DNA of 64,000 bases from Clostridiales bacterium (lineage in GTDB: Bacteria > Bacillota > Clostridia > Peptostreptococcales > Anaerovoracaceae): the NCBI GenBank assembly GCA_022766365.1, contig JALENW010000024.1, positions 1 to 64,000 of the forward strand, read 5' to 3'. The position numbers and the translations under genes were made by a program. The notes under the pieces were generated by a model. It was not told where the DNA came from. It ran no database searches and saw nothing but the letters and a program-made list of their open reading frames with translations. Numbering within the stretch: position 1 is the first letter of the stretch; each line of letters begins with the position of its first letter. This document shows positions 44,480-53,900 of the stretch, piece by piece.

Positions 44480-45853
44480 ATGTTAAGATTTTATATTGCT
44501 TTGTGGGCAGCTAAACTTGTTATGTTTATAAACAAGGCTAGAGGCAATTTAAGGGATGATTGGCCGGGGTTGTTGGCTTTTAAAATATGTCCCGAATTTT
44601 TACGATATATCAGAAAACCGAAGCTTGTAATAACGGTTACGGGGACGAATGGAAAAACAACTACATCTAATCTTTTAAATGATTTTTTGAGGGAGCAGGG
44701 ACTCAGTGTCAGTCACAATGATTGGGGAGCAAATTTGTATGCGGGATTTGCTCTGAATCTTATGAGGACTGTAAATATTTTTAACAAGACGATTATGGAC
44801 GCATCGGTTATGGAGGCAGATGAGTTAACTCTCGATGACACCATGACTATGATAGAGCCGAATTATATTCTTGTTACTAACATTTGCAAAGATAGTCTTA
44901 GAAGAAACGGACATCCTGAAAACATTTTCAACCATATAAACAGGACTTTTGAGATCTTGGGTGACAAGACCGAGGCGGTTTTAAATGCCAATGACCCTAT
45001 AAGCAGCAGATTGGCTGAGACGTCCCCTAAAGTCTACTATGCGGTAGAGGATTTGAAGTTGGCTCCAAGGGAGAATATTGTCAAGGATATTTCCGTTTGT
45101 CCTATTTGCGGTGGCAATATTAAGTATAATTTCAGACATTATAGGCATATTGGTGATTTTTTCTGTGATTCATGTGATTACAAAACTCCTAAAAGTAAAT
45201 ATGTTGTCAAATCTGCTGACTTTGAAAATAGATTTATGTGTGTAAAGGAGGGTGATCAGGAAACGGAGTATCCCCTTATTTCTGATAATATTTTCAACGC
45301 TTTCAATGTCTTGTCTTGTATTTCGGTCCTTAGGGAACTCAGTTACGAAAGCGAGAAGATTGTCGATTTTCTCGGGAGACAGAAAATTACGGAGTTCAGA
45401 GAGACGATTGTTGAATTCAACGGTATAGAGTATTATACTTATGGGGCAAAGAGTCAGAATGTAAGTGCTGCTTCAACTGTTTTTGAATATATGTCTAAAG
45501 AACCTTCAAAGAAAGATGTGGTTTTGCTTTTAGATGAGCTTCAGGACAAAAATCATCCACCGGAAACAGTGACATGGTTATACGAAACCGATTACGAGTT
45601 TTTAAACAGTCCTAATATAAACAAAATAATTGTCGGCGGAGCGATGTTCTTAAATCACAGACTGCGTATGTTGCTCGCAGAGATTCCGCCCGAAAAGATG
45701 ATTTGCGTGGAGAACGAAGAAGATATCGTACACCATGTTTCTACAGAAGGTATAGATAAAGTTTACGTGTTATTTGAGATCGACTATGTAACCAAGGCTA
45801 AGAATATGAGAGATAAGATTGTAGAAAGAGCAAAGGAGAGAGCCTCGGTATGA
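44480..45853 (+). CDS. MurT-like Mur ligase family protein, copy 1
   Basis: The 457-residue protein resembles MurT, the ligase subunit that amidates D-Glu of lipid II together with GatD. An N-terminal hydrophobic stretch (1-18) is followed by a Mur-ligase ATP domain with GTNGKTT at residues 55-61. Four zinc-ribbon Cys (207, 210, 229, 232) and a C-terminal DUF1727-like domain (VVLLLDELQD, TWLYETDYEF) follow. From memory, MurT has an Asp just before SWxW in this last segment that helps the GatD triad; Thr stands there here. The overlapping next gene encodes a GatD-like protein without catalytic residues. So it is a MurT relative, but amidation of lipid II is doubtful. AGAGGAG lies upstream of the ATG. 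Confidence 0.78.
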   Translation: MLRFYIALWAAKLVMFINKARGNLRDDWPGLLAFKICPEFLRYIRKPKLVITVTGTNGKTTTSNLLNDFLREQGLSVSHNDWGANLYAGFALNLMRTVNIFNKTIMDASVMEADELTLDDTMTMIEPNYILVTNICKDSLRRNGHPENIFNHINRTFEILGDKTEAVLNANDPISSRLAETSPKVYYAVEDLKLAPRENIVKDISVCPICGGNIKYNFRHYRHIGDFFCDSCDYKTPKSKYVVKSADFENRFMCVKEGDQETEYPLISDNIFNAFNVLSCISVLRELSYESEKIVDFLGRQKITEFRETIVEFNGIEYYTYGAKSQNVSAASTVFEYMSKEPSKKDVVLLLDELQDKNHPPETVTWLYETDYEFLNSPNINKIIVGGAMFLNHRLRMLLAEIPPEKMICVENEEDIVHHVSTEGIDKVYVLFEIDYVTKAKNMRDKIVERAKERASV

Positions 45854-46548
45854 AAACGGTAGAATATGTATTTGCACCATATTGTAACATCTACGGCGAA
45901 TTCTATAATATGGAGTATTTAAAAAAGTCTAATGACGAAATAGAAATAATAAAATCAAGCCATAAAGATGAGCCGTATTTTGTATCTCATCATGTTGATA
46001 TGATTTATATGGGCTGTATGACGGAAGATAAGCAAGAGAAAGCTGTCGGTCTTCTTATGCCGTATAAGGATAGGATCAAGGCATTGATTGAAAATGGTAC
46101 CATCTTTTTGGTGACAGGAAATTCAGTAGAATTGTTTGGACAATATATCTCGGATGATTGCAGAAAGATTCCTGCACTTGGCATTTTTGACTTTTATAGT
46201 GAGAGAAAGATGGACAAGCGACACAACAGTTTGTTTATCGGAGATTTTAAGGATATGAAGATTCTCGGACATAAAAGTCAATATTCCATGGCTTATGGAA
46301 ACTTTGAAAATCCCTTTATGAATCTGGAAAGAGGATATGGGATGAATATGGACACAAAAAAAGAAGGTATTTGGTACAAAAATTTCTATGGGACTTATTC
46401 CCTAGGTCCGTTTTTAGTGCTAAATCCTTATTTTACGAAATATATTTTGAGACAACTGGGTCTTAGCGAGGGTTTAAAATTCGAAAAAGAGATTATAGAG
46501 GCATATGAATATCGTTTGGCTGATTTTTTGAATAGGGTAAACTATTAA
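45850..46548 (+). CDS. GatD-like class I glutamine amidotransferase-fold protein lacking catalytic Cys and His, copy 1
   Basis: This 232-residue protein follows the MurT-like gene with a 4-bp overlap, as gatD follows murT. The fold pattern is recognisable (NIYGEFYN at residues 13-20, MIYMGCMTEDKQE, LVTGNSVELFG at 87-97, YGTYSLGPFLVLNPYF). At the nucleophile elbow, where GatD has CGGYQLLG, Gly90 stands in place of Cys. In the GTYLHGP motif, Leu replaces His. No other Cys is in a suitable place. It should not release ammonia from glutamine, so a structural or regulatory role for the MurT-like partner is more likely. Copy 2 (48945) shows the same losses. Confidence 0.75.
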   Translation: MKTVEYVFAPYCNIYGEFYNMEYLKKSNDEIEIIKSSHKDEPYFVSHHVDMIYMGCMTEDKQEKAVGLLMPYKDRIKALIENGTIFLVTGNSVELFGQYISDDCRKIPALGIFDFYSERKMDKRHNSLFIGDFKDMKILGHKSQYSMAYGNFENPFMNLERGYGMNMDTKKEGIWYKNFYGTYSLGPFLVLNPYFTKYILRQLGLSEGLKFEKEIIEAYEYRLADFLNRVNY

Positions 46549-46571
46549 GAGATAGTGCAAAAGGGGGATTT

Positions 46572-47567
46572 ATGATTAACATTAGGTATCTTCTCAAACG
46601 TATGAAGGACTCCGATTTTAGCAAATATAAAGATGCCGCAGCAAGGATATCAAACTCTACAGGCCGGGGTAAACATGCCATTTTAGCTGATATGATAATC
46701 TCGACAATAAGATATGGCTCAGGACCGGTGGATTATGAGACATTTGAGATGTTCAATATGAATGCAGGAGAAAAGGCAGATGTTCTAACGATAGGTAAGA
46801 ATAATACTCTTGTGAAGGAACTGAACGATCCGAAGTTTCTTCCATATTTTGAGGATAAATATGAATTTATTTTGAAATTCAATAAATATATCAATAGAAG
46901 TTGGGCCATGATTGGTGACAGCGAGGAACATATATCTGATTTTCTTAAGGATAAAGATAGGATAATCGTAAAACCGCTGGATGAATGTTGTGGTCGGGGT
47001 ATTAGGATTCTTAATTTAAATGAATATGATTCAGTAGAGAGTCTCATATCCGAACTTAAAGAGCATGGTACACCCCTCATGGAGGAAATAGCAATTCAGA
47101 GTGATTTAATTAATAAAGTATATCCATATTCAATTAATACCGTTAGAATTGTTACTATTTTAAACGATGATAAAGTTAATATAGTAGGTTCTTGTTTTCG
47201 AGTCGGGAGAAACGGAAATAGCGTTGATAACTTTAATCACGGCGGAATAGCTTCCATCATTGATTACAGAACCGGTAAAATAGTGACTGATGGATTTGAC
47301 AAGTACAGGAACGAATACATTTATCATCCTGATACCGGAGTTAAATTTAAGGGCTTTCAGATACCTGGTTGGGATAATATTCGAGTTTTTCTGGAAGAAG
47401 TTGCTCATATTGTCCCTGAAGTTAGATACGTGGGATGGGATATTGCCCTTGATCAAGATAATAAGCCATTCCTGATAGAAGGGAATGGATATCCGGGGCA
47501 GGATGTTACTCAATATCCTAAATTGGGTTTGGGGAATTATGCAGTAATGAAAGAGGCTTTGAAATAA
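46572..47567 (+). CDS. ATP-grasp protein of the sugar-transfer-associated type
   Basis: The 331-residue protein has an ATP-grasp C-terminal region. ATP-binding Lys is in IIVKPLDECCGRGIRIL, then come PYSINTVRIVT, a DNFNHGGIASIID segment and the metal-binding end VGWDIALDQDNKPFLIEGNG. This pattern fits the ATPgrasp_ST family (sugar-transfer associated) often found in envelope polysaccharide loci. ATP-grasp enzymes join a carboxylate to an amine or thiol via acyl-phosphate; substrate unknown. It lies between two MurT/GatD-like pairs, 23 bp after the first and 1 bp before the second, so it likely works with them. AAGGGGGATTT precedes the ATG. Confidence 0.8.
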   Translation: MINIRYLLKRMKDSDFSKYKDAAARISNSTGRGKHAILADMIISTIRYGSGPVDYETFEMFNMNAGEKADVLTIGKNNTLVKELNDPKFLPYFEDKYEFILKFNKYINRSWAMIGDSEEHISDFLKDKDRIIVKPLDECCGRGIRILNLNEYDSVESLISELKEHGTPLMEEIAIQSDLINKVYPYSINTVRIVTILNDDKVNIVGSCFRVGRNGNSVDNFNHGGIASIIDYRTGKIVTDGFDKYRNEYIYHPDTGVKFKGFQIPGWDNIRVFLEEVAHIVPEVRYVGWDIALDQDNKPFLIEGNGYPGQDVTQYPKLGLGNYAVMKEALK

Positions 47568-47568
47568 A

Positions 47569-48948
47569 TTGAATAAATTCAGATTCTACATAGCACTTTG
47601 GATGGCAAAGCTTGCACTGTTCACAATGGGTATTCTTAAATATAAAGGCACTAATTTCCCCGGACAATTAGCTATCAAAATTTGTCCTGAATTCTTAAGA
47701 TATATCGGAAAGCCGGAGCGGATAATCGGGATTACCGGTACCAACGGAAAGACAACTGTAGCCAATATGGTGATAGATTCTCTAAGGGAAGATGGTATTT
47801 ATCCGCTTAACAACAGTTACGGCTCCAATATACATACAGGAATTGCAACAGCTCTTTTAAAGGATACGGGATTTTGGGGTAAATCCAAGAAAGAAATGGC
47901 TATTCTGGAGATAGACGAAAGAGCAATGCCCCTCATCATGACGTACGTAAAACCGGAAATCATGGCTGTAACAAATCTCTTTAGAGATTCCATGAAGAGA
48001 AATGCACACACGGAATACATAGCAGGGATTCTGGACAAATATATTCCTGATGACGCTTACATGATCTTAAATGGTGATGATATAATTTCTTCCAGACTTA
48101 AACCTGATAATGATAGGGTCTATTTCGGGATTGAAAGTTTGCCTACTGATCTTGACCATTCCATCAATTTGATAAACGATGCGAGGATATGTCCGGAATG
48201 CAGCCATAGGCTTTCATATACGAATGTCAGGTACCACCACATAGGACGTTGTTACTGCTCAAACTGCGGATTCAGATCCCCTGAGCCGGATTTTCTTGGA
48301 GAAACCCCCGATGTTGACTCGAAAAGAATAACAATTTCTCACAAAGGAATGAAATACGAATTTCCCCTAAACAACGGAGGCATTCACAATATGTATAACA
48401 CCGTTTGTGTTGCAACTATTTTGTACAAAATAGGTTACAGTCTCAAAGAAGCTGCTAATCTTATGAAGAACGTTTCGGTTGTGGGGAGTCGTTTTTCAAG
48501 TGAGAAATGCGGTCAGGTTACAGTTTCAAACCAGATGGCAAAAGAAAATAATGCAGTGGGAAGTTCAAGGGCTTTCGATTATATAAGCAGCTTACCCGGC
48601 GATAAAGAACTGATTCTGATGATGAACTGCCTCGGAGATCAGGAGCACTGGTCAGAGAATACCTGTTGGCTTTATGATTGTGATTTTGAGCTTTTAAATA
48701 AAGATGATATAAAACATATTATTGTGACAGGACCCAGGGGTAAGGACTATCATCTGAGACTTCTGATGGCGGGTGTACCTGAGGAGAAGATTACATGGGT
48801 TGAGAAGGAAATAGATGCTCCGAATAAGCTGAGTTACACACCTGCAGAGAGTATTTTTATATTCTTTGGGACAGATTCTCTCGTTTTGGGGAACAAAGTG
48901 ATGGAGAAGACGAAAGAGATTGCAAGAAAGAAGGGAGAGTTGCAATGA
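47569..48948 (+). CDS. MurT-like Mur ligase family protein, copy 2
   Basis: This 459-residue paralogue of the protein at 44480 shares the N-terminal FYIALWxAKL, the KICPEFLRYI segment, the P-loop GTNGKTT (57-63), a Cys4 zinc ribbon (CPEC and CSNCG) and the DUF1727-like tail (WLYDCDFELLN). The residue before the CWLY segment, where I recall an Asp in true MurT, is Asn-Thr here. The start is TTG at 47569, 1 bp after the ATP-grasp gene, with a weak GAGG upstream. Sequence divergence between the two copies is large, so the duplication is old or each was acquired separately. It overlaps its GatD-like partner by 4 bp. Acceptor and amine donor unknown. Confidence 0.78.
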   Translation: MNKFRFYIALWMAKLALFTMGILKYKGTNFPGQLAIKICPEFLRYIGKPERIIGITGTNGKTTVANMVIDSLREDGIYPLNNSYGSNIHTGIATALLKDTGFWGKSKKEMAILEIDERAMPLIMTYVKPEIMAVTNLFRDSMKRNAHTEYIAGILDKYIPDDAYMILNGDDIISSRLKPDNDRVYFGIESLPTDLDHSINLINDARICPECSHRLSYTNVRYHHIGRCYCSNCGFRSPEPDFLGETPDVDSKRITISHKGMKYEFPLNNGGIHNMYNTVCVATILYKIGYSLKEAANLMKNVSVVGSRFSSEKCGQVTVSNQMAKENNAVGSSRAFDYISSLPGDKELILMMNCLGDQEHWSENTCWLYDCDFELLNKDDIKHIIVTGPRGKDYHLRLLMAGVPEEKITWVEKEIDAPNKLSYTPAESIFIFFGTDSLVLGNKVMEKTKEIARKKGELQ

Positions 48949-49679
48949 ATATAGAGGTGCTTTTTCCCGAAATTGCAAATCTTTACGGGGAATTGGCAAA
49001 TATAAAGTTCTTAGTGGACGGAAATAAAACATATAATGTCATAAGTTCTTCCCTCGGAAGAGAGCCTGCCTTTGTCAGGAAAAATCCTGATTTCCTTTAT
49101 ATGGGTGCCATGACGGAAAAATCCCAAGAACTTGTTATAAATAACCTTATGCCATATAGGGATAAACTATGGGAATTAATCCAAAACGGTACATTTATTC
49201 TCTTAACCGGAAACTCAGGGGAGGTATTCTTGAACGAGATACTTGATGAGGACAATAATTTGTCCATAGAAGGTTTAGGACTGATTAAAGGTATGGCAAA
49301 GAGAAGAATGATGCATAGACACAATTCTCTTTATCTGGGGAAATGTAATATAGATGGTGTAGAAAGGACCGATATCGTAGCTTTCAAAAGTCAGTTTACA
49401 AGCACAGTCTACGGAGAGGACTACATGCCTTTATTTAGCACGACCAGGGGATTCGGCAGGGGACTGATTGATGGTAGTGATGAGGGAATCAGATTAAACA
49501 ATTTCATGTGTACTGATTTACTTGGTCCACTTTTGATTCTCAACCCCTACTTCACTAAGGGATTGTTGTCTGCAATGGGTGAAAAGAATCCGAATTTGCC
49601 TTTTTTCGATGTGGCAATTGATGTTTATGAAAGAAGATTAAAGGAATTCAACGAACCCGATAGGGGATTTACGTATTAA
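48945..49679 (+). CDS. GatD-like amidotransferase-fold protein lacking catalytic Cys and His, copy 2
   Basis: This 244-residue paralogue of the protein at 45850 has NLYGELANIKFL near the N-terminus, FLYMGAMTEKSQE, the elbow segment LLTGNSGEVF (residues 86-95) and LLGPLLILNPYFTKGLL. As in copy 1, the Cys position of the elbow is Gly (Gly89) and the later catalytic His is Leu. The TGNS motif is conserved between the copies, which suggests selection for a non-glutaminase role rather than decay. It overlaps the MurT-like gene by 4 bp. A 66-bp gap separates it from the M50 protease gene. Confidence 0.75.
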   Translation: MNIEVLFPEIANLYGELANIKFLVDGNKTYNVISSSLGREPAFVRKNPDFLYMGAMTEKSQELVINNLMPYRDKLWELIQNGTFILLTGNSGEVFLNEILDEDNNLSIEGLGLIKGMAKRRMMHRHNSLYLGKCNIDGVERTDIVAFKSQFTSTVYGEDYMPLFSTTRGFGRGLIDGSDEGIRLNNFMCTDLLGPLLILNPYFTKGLLSAMGEKNPNLPFFDVAIDVYERRLKEFNEPDRGFTY

Positions 49680-49745
49680 ATGCTATAGGATATCTTTATC
49701 ACAACATTATCAGAGATTCCGTTTGAGACTAGAAAGGACTAATTT

Positions 49746-50462
49746 TTGAATAAACAGAATACAAAATTTTTTATACCAATAGTGATCGGTTTGTTAGCTG
49801 TATTTTTCATATTTGGAGGAGCCGGCAGAGGGGCATTGACAAACAAGCTTCTTCTACTGCCGGGTATAATTATAGGAATCACCTTTCATGAGGCAGCTCA
49901 TGGATATGTTTCCCATTGGTTGGGAGATCCAACACCTAAGCTGCAGGGAAGACTCAGTTTAAATCCACTCTCTCACATAGATCCAATGGGATTTATTGCT
50001 TTGATTCTTGTAGGCTTCGGCTGGGGAAAACCTGTTATGATAGACCCGAGGTATTATAAGAATCCGAAAAGAGATGAGCTTTTAGTTTCTTTGGCAGGTG
50101 TGACTGCTAATTTAATAATTGCTGTGATTTTAGCTGTGATACAGGTAATCCTCATTAAAAATGGCTTTGTATATAATGGCAACACAATGTGGACGACAGT
50201 CAGTCAAATGATAATATATGCCATATTTATTAATTTAGTTTTAATGTGTTTTAACCTTTTGCCTGTTCCGCCGCTTGATGGATTCTCGGTGATAACCCAG
50301 ATTTTTGATTTAAAAAAATACAGCTGGTATTATCCGGTATACAGAAATGGATTCTTCATTTTGATTGCACTTGTTTTCTTCGGTGCATTGGACGGATTCC
50401 TTGACAAAAGTGTTTCATTTTTCTTCTACAATCTTATGTCCGGAATAATGAAACTGATATGA
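49746..50462 (+). CDS. Site-2 protease family (M50) membrane metalloprotease
   Basis: This 238-residue membrane protein has about five to six helices. The zinc motif HEAAH is at residues 48-52 within GITFHEAAHGYVSHWLGD. The third-ligand region NLLPVPPLDG lies near residues 174-183, as in the small Rip/YwhC-type M50B proteases, which cut substrates within the membrane. The start is TTG at 49746 with AAAGGA 7 nt upstream; ATG choices lie too far inside. Many Clostridia carry such a gene as a housekeeping protein, so a link to the upstream cassette is not certain. Confidence 0.88.
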   Translation: MNKQNTKFFIPIVIGLLAVFFIFGGAGRGALTNKLLLLPGIIIGITFHEAAHGYVSHWLGDPTPKLQGRLSLNPLSHIDPMGFIALILVGFGWGKPVMIDPRYYKNPKRDELLVSLAGVTANLIIAVILAVIQVILIKNGFVYNGNTMWTTVSQMIIYAIFINLVLMCFNLLPVPPLDGFSVITQIFDLKKYSWYYPVYRNGFFILIALVFFGALDGFLDKSVSFFFYNLMSGIMKLI

Positions 50463-50509
50463 ATTATTTAAAACCCATGAAGGTATTAAGTTAATCATCA
50501 GAGCATGGC

Positions 50510-50540
50510 TTTAGGTATATTTATTTACCTAAAACTTTAT
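50510..50540 (+). terminator. Possible terminator after the M50 protease gene
   Basis: An 8-bp AT-rich stem (TTTAGGTA 50510-50517 with TACCTAAA 50526-50533) is followed by the AT-rich ACTTTATTTTG. It is weak but well placed between the protease gene and the ileS promoter. Confidence 0.4.
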
Positions 50541-50605
50541 TTTGTCCTCTTTTTTGCATATAAATACTTTTTGTGCAGAATAGACAAATAAAATTACAAA
50601 ATCTA

Positions 50606-50634
50606 TTGACAATGGACTGAAAAACATTTAGAAT
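50606..50634 (+). promoter_or_regulatory. Promoter of the T-box/ileS transcript
   Basis: TTGACA (50606-50611) and TAGAAT (50629-50634) with a 17-bp spacer form a near-consensus sigma-A promoter. Transcription would start at about 50641, directly before stem I of the T-box. Confidence 0.75.
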
Positions 50635-50640
50635 TACATC

Positions 50641-50856
50641 AGTTGAATAGCGACCGACTGTGACGGAACCAGTAGCCTGGCGTAATACCCTTACAGAGAG
50701 GATATCGTGTGCTGAGAGATATCCGGTGAGGCCAACGTGAATATCACTCCTGAGTCGGACACTTTAATGAGAGGCGCCTTGATGGAGGTAGCAACTAGGG
50801 TGGTCCCGCGGTTATTTTGTTTAATCGTCCCTAACTTTTGTGGTTAGGGATTTTTA
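50641..50856 (+). promoter_or_regulatory. T-box riboswitch (isoleucine, specifier ATC) with terminator
   Basis: The leader has the T-box order. The stem I base is CCGACT (50654-50659) pairing AGTCGG (50753-50758), with the specifier codon ATC at 50743-50745 in the GTGAATATCACTCC loop. The antiterminator T-box sequence AGGGTGGTCCCGCGG lies at about 50797-50811. An 8-bp terminator stem (50828-50835 with 50843-50850) is followed by TTTTT. Uncharged tRNA(Ile) should bind the specifier and the T-box bulge and prevent termination, so ileS is induced on isoleucine shortage. The remaining 141 nt before ileS hold no further structure that I recognise, only a GAGGAGGG ribosome binding site. Confidence 0.95.
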
Positions 50857-50997
50857 TTTCCAACACTGCAATTATGGGTTGAAATTCCGTATATGAATGA
50901 GTCGTTGTTTCCTAAAATACGAAATTCGGAAATCTATCATCAATATGATTTCGAGTCTTAAGGAAGCAATATATTATATGAAATTTGAGGAGGGAAA

Positions 50998-53900
50998 ATG
51001 TTCAAAAATTTGTCAGAAAAGCCTGTAGCTGAAGTTCAGGCAGAGCAAGTAAAGTTATGGAAAGAGGAAGATATACTTAATAAATGTGTTACAGCCAGGG
51101 AAGGGAGACCGGCTTTTGTTTTTTACGAAGGACCTCCTACAGCCAATGGGAAACCGGGTATTCATCATGTAATGGCAAGAACACTAAAGGATTCGGTATG
51201 CAGATATAAGACCATGAAGGGGTTTCAAGTCAACAGAAAAGCAGGGTGGGATACCCACGGATTACCTGTGGAAATAGAGGTCGAAAAGCAACTCAACATG
51301 AGTGGCAAACAGGATATAGAAAAATATGGTATCAAGGAGTTCAATCAGAAGTGTCGAGAATCCGTATTCACATACACCGGAATGTGGGAAGATATGACGG
51401 AGAGGATGGCTTACATGGTTGACATGAAGAATCCATATATAACTTTAGATAATAACTATATCGAGTCCGGATGGTGGATACTCAAAGAATTTTTCAAAGC
51501 AGGTTTAATATATGAGGGTCATAAGATTCTTCCTTACTGCCCGAGATGCGGAACAGGTCTTGCTTCACACGAAGTGGCTCAGGGCTACAAAGAAGTTAAG
51601 ACTAATACTCTTACTGCAAAATTCAAGAGAAAAGACAGAGAAAAAGAATACTTCCTAGCATGGACCACAACACCTTGGACACTTGCAGCAAACACTATGC
51701 TCACAGTGGGACCGGATTATGATTATATTAGGGCAGAAATGCAGGAAGGCGAGGAAAAGGGTAATATCTTCTATGTTGCTAAAAGTCTCGCAGATAAGGT
51801 TCTCGGTGAAGGTAAATACAAAGTCCTTGAAGAGATGAAGGGCAGTGAACTGGAATATGTTGAGTATGAGCAGCTCATGCCTTTTGTGGAAGTCAAAGAA
51901 GGGGATAAGGCGTTTTTTGTAACGGTTATGGATTATGTAACAATAGAAGATGGCACGGGAATAGTCCATTCTGCTCCTGCATTTGGTGAAGATGACTACC
52001 AATGCGGAAGGAAATATGGTGTTCCTATGCTTCAGCCTGTTGACGAGCAAGGTAAGTATACAACTACACCGTGGAAGGGAAGATTTGTGATGGAAGAAGG
52101 CCTGGATGTTGACATCATCAAATGGCTTTTCGAAGAACACAAAATTTTCTCCAAAGAGAAGGTTGTTCATAATTATCCACATTGCTGGCGTTGTGGGACG
52201 CCATTGGTTTACTATGCGAATCCAAGCTGGTATATTGAGATGAGCAGGCTTAAGGATAAGCTTGTTGCAAACAACAATACAGTAAATTGGTATCCGCAAT
52301 ACGTTGGAGAAAAAAGATTCGGGAATTGGCTTGCAGATGTTAAAGATTGGGCTATATCAAGATCCCGATACTGGGGTACTCCTATTCCTGTTTGGAGATG
52401 TGAATGCGGACATCTCGAGTGCGTAGGAAGCAGAGAAGAGCTTGTTGAAAAGTCCATCGAGGATATTGATATGTCCATAGAACTTCACAGACCTTATGTT
52501 GATGACGTGCATATAAAGTGTAAAAAATGCGGCAAGACGATGAGTAGAATTCCGGAAGTAATGGACTGCTGGTTTGATTCAGGAGCCATGCCTTTCGCCC
52601 AGTGGCATTATCCATTTGAAAATAAGGAAAACTTCTATGAGAAAATTTTCCCTGCCGACTTCATATGTGAGGGTATTGATCAAACAAGAGGATGGTTCTA
52701 CAGCCTTATGGCCATCTCCACATTCATCGCAGGTAAGGCACCATATAAGAATGTTTTGGTAAATGACCTTATACTGGATAAAGATGGAAAGAAAATGTCA
52801 AAATCGAAGGGAAACACAGTATCGCCTTTTGAACTTTTTGACAAGTACGGTGCTGATGCTACAAGGTGGTATCTCCTGTCTGTCTCCCCTGCCTGGTCTC
52901 CAACTAAGTTTGATGAGGACGGACTAAAAGATGTCGTTTCAAAATTCTTTGGGACACTTAGAAATGTTTACAATTTCTTCGTACTGTATGCAAATAATGA
53001 CAATGTCGACGTAGCAAACTGCTTTGTTGATTACAAGGACAGACCTGAACTCGACAGGTGGGTGCTCTCAAAATTTAACAAAGTAGTTAAGGCAGCTACA
53101 GAATATATGGACAGCTACGACCATATGAGAACAGTCAGGGTTATCTCAGAATTTGTATCGGAGGATCTATCAAATTGGTACATAAGAAGGGCAAGAAGGA
53201 GATTCTATGGTACTGAGATGAATCTCGACAAGAAGAGTGTGTATGCGACAACGTATGAAGTGCTTGTGGGAGTATCAAAGCTTATAGCACCTTTCGCACC
53301 TTTCATTGCTGATGAACTATATACAAATCTTACAGGAGATGAGAGTGTGCATGTGGCATATTTTCCGGATGCCGACCTTTCACTGGTTGATGAAAAAACC
53401 GAAGAGAGAATGGATCTTGTCAGAACGCTTGTAACGTTGGCGAGGGGAACTCGGGAGAAGGAGAGAATTAAAGTTAGACAGCCTCTTGGAGAAATCCTGG
53501 TTGCAGGTCAGTATGAGGAACTTATCGGGGATCTTGTTGATCTGATTAAAGATGAATTGAATGTAAAAAACGTTATCTTTGATTCTGAACCGGATAAGTA
53601 TATGAACTTCTTGTTAAAACCAAACTTCAAAATTGCCGGTCCTACTCTGGGAGGACATATAAAGTCGTTCGGTAAGGCGCTTGCAAAAGTTGATCCTAAG
53701 GAGTTTACAGGAAAACTGGATCTTGAAGGTTTTGTGGATATGGAGCTGGATGGAGAACTTGTCAAGGTTGAAAAAGACTTTGTGGACGTTCAGATAGAAG
53801 CGAAAGACGGCTTTGCTGTAGCCATGGAAAATAATGTATTTACAATACTCGATACTAAGCTAACTCCGGAACTTGTATCGGAAGGGCTTGCCAGAGAGCT

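Noticed and set aside
47290..47475. Small frames on both strands inside the ATP-grasp gene
   Set aside because: They lie within a gene with clear family motifs and show no start signals of their own.
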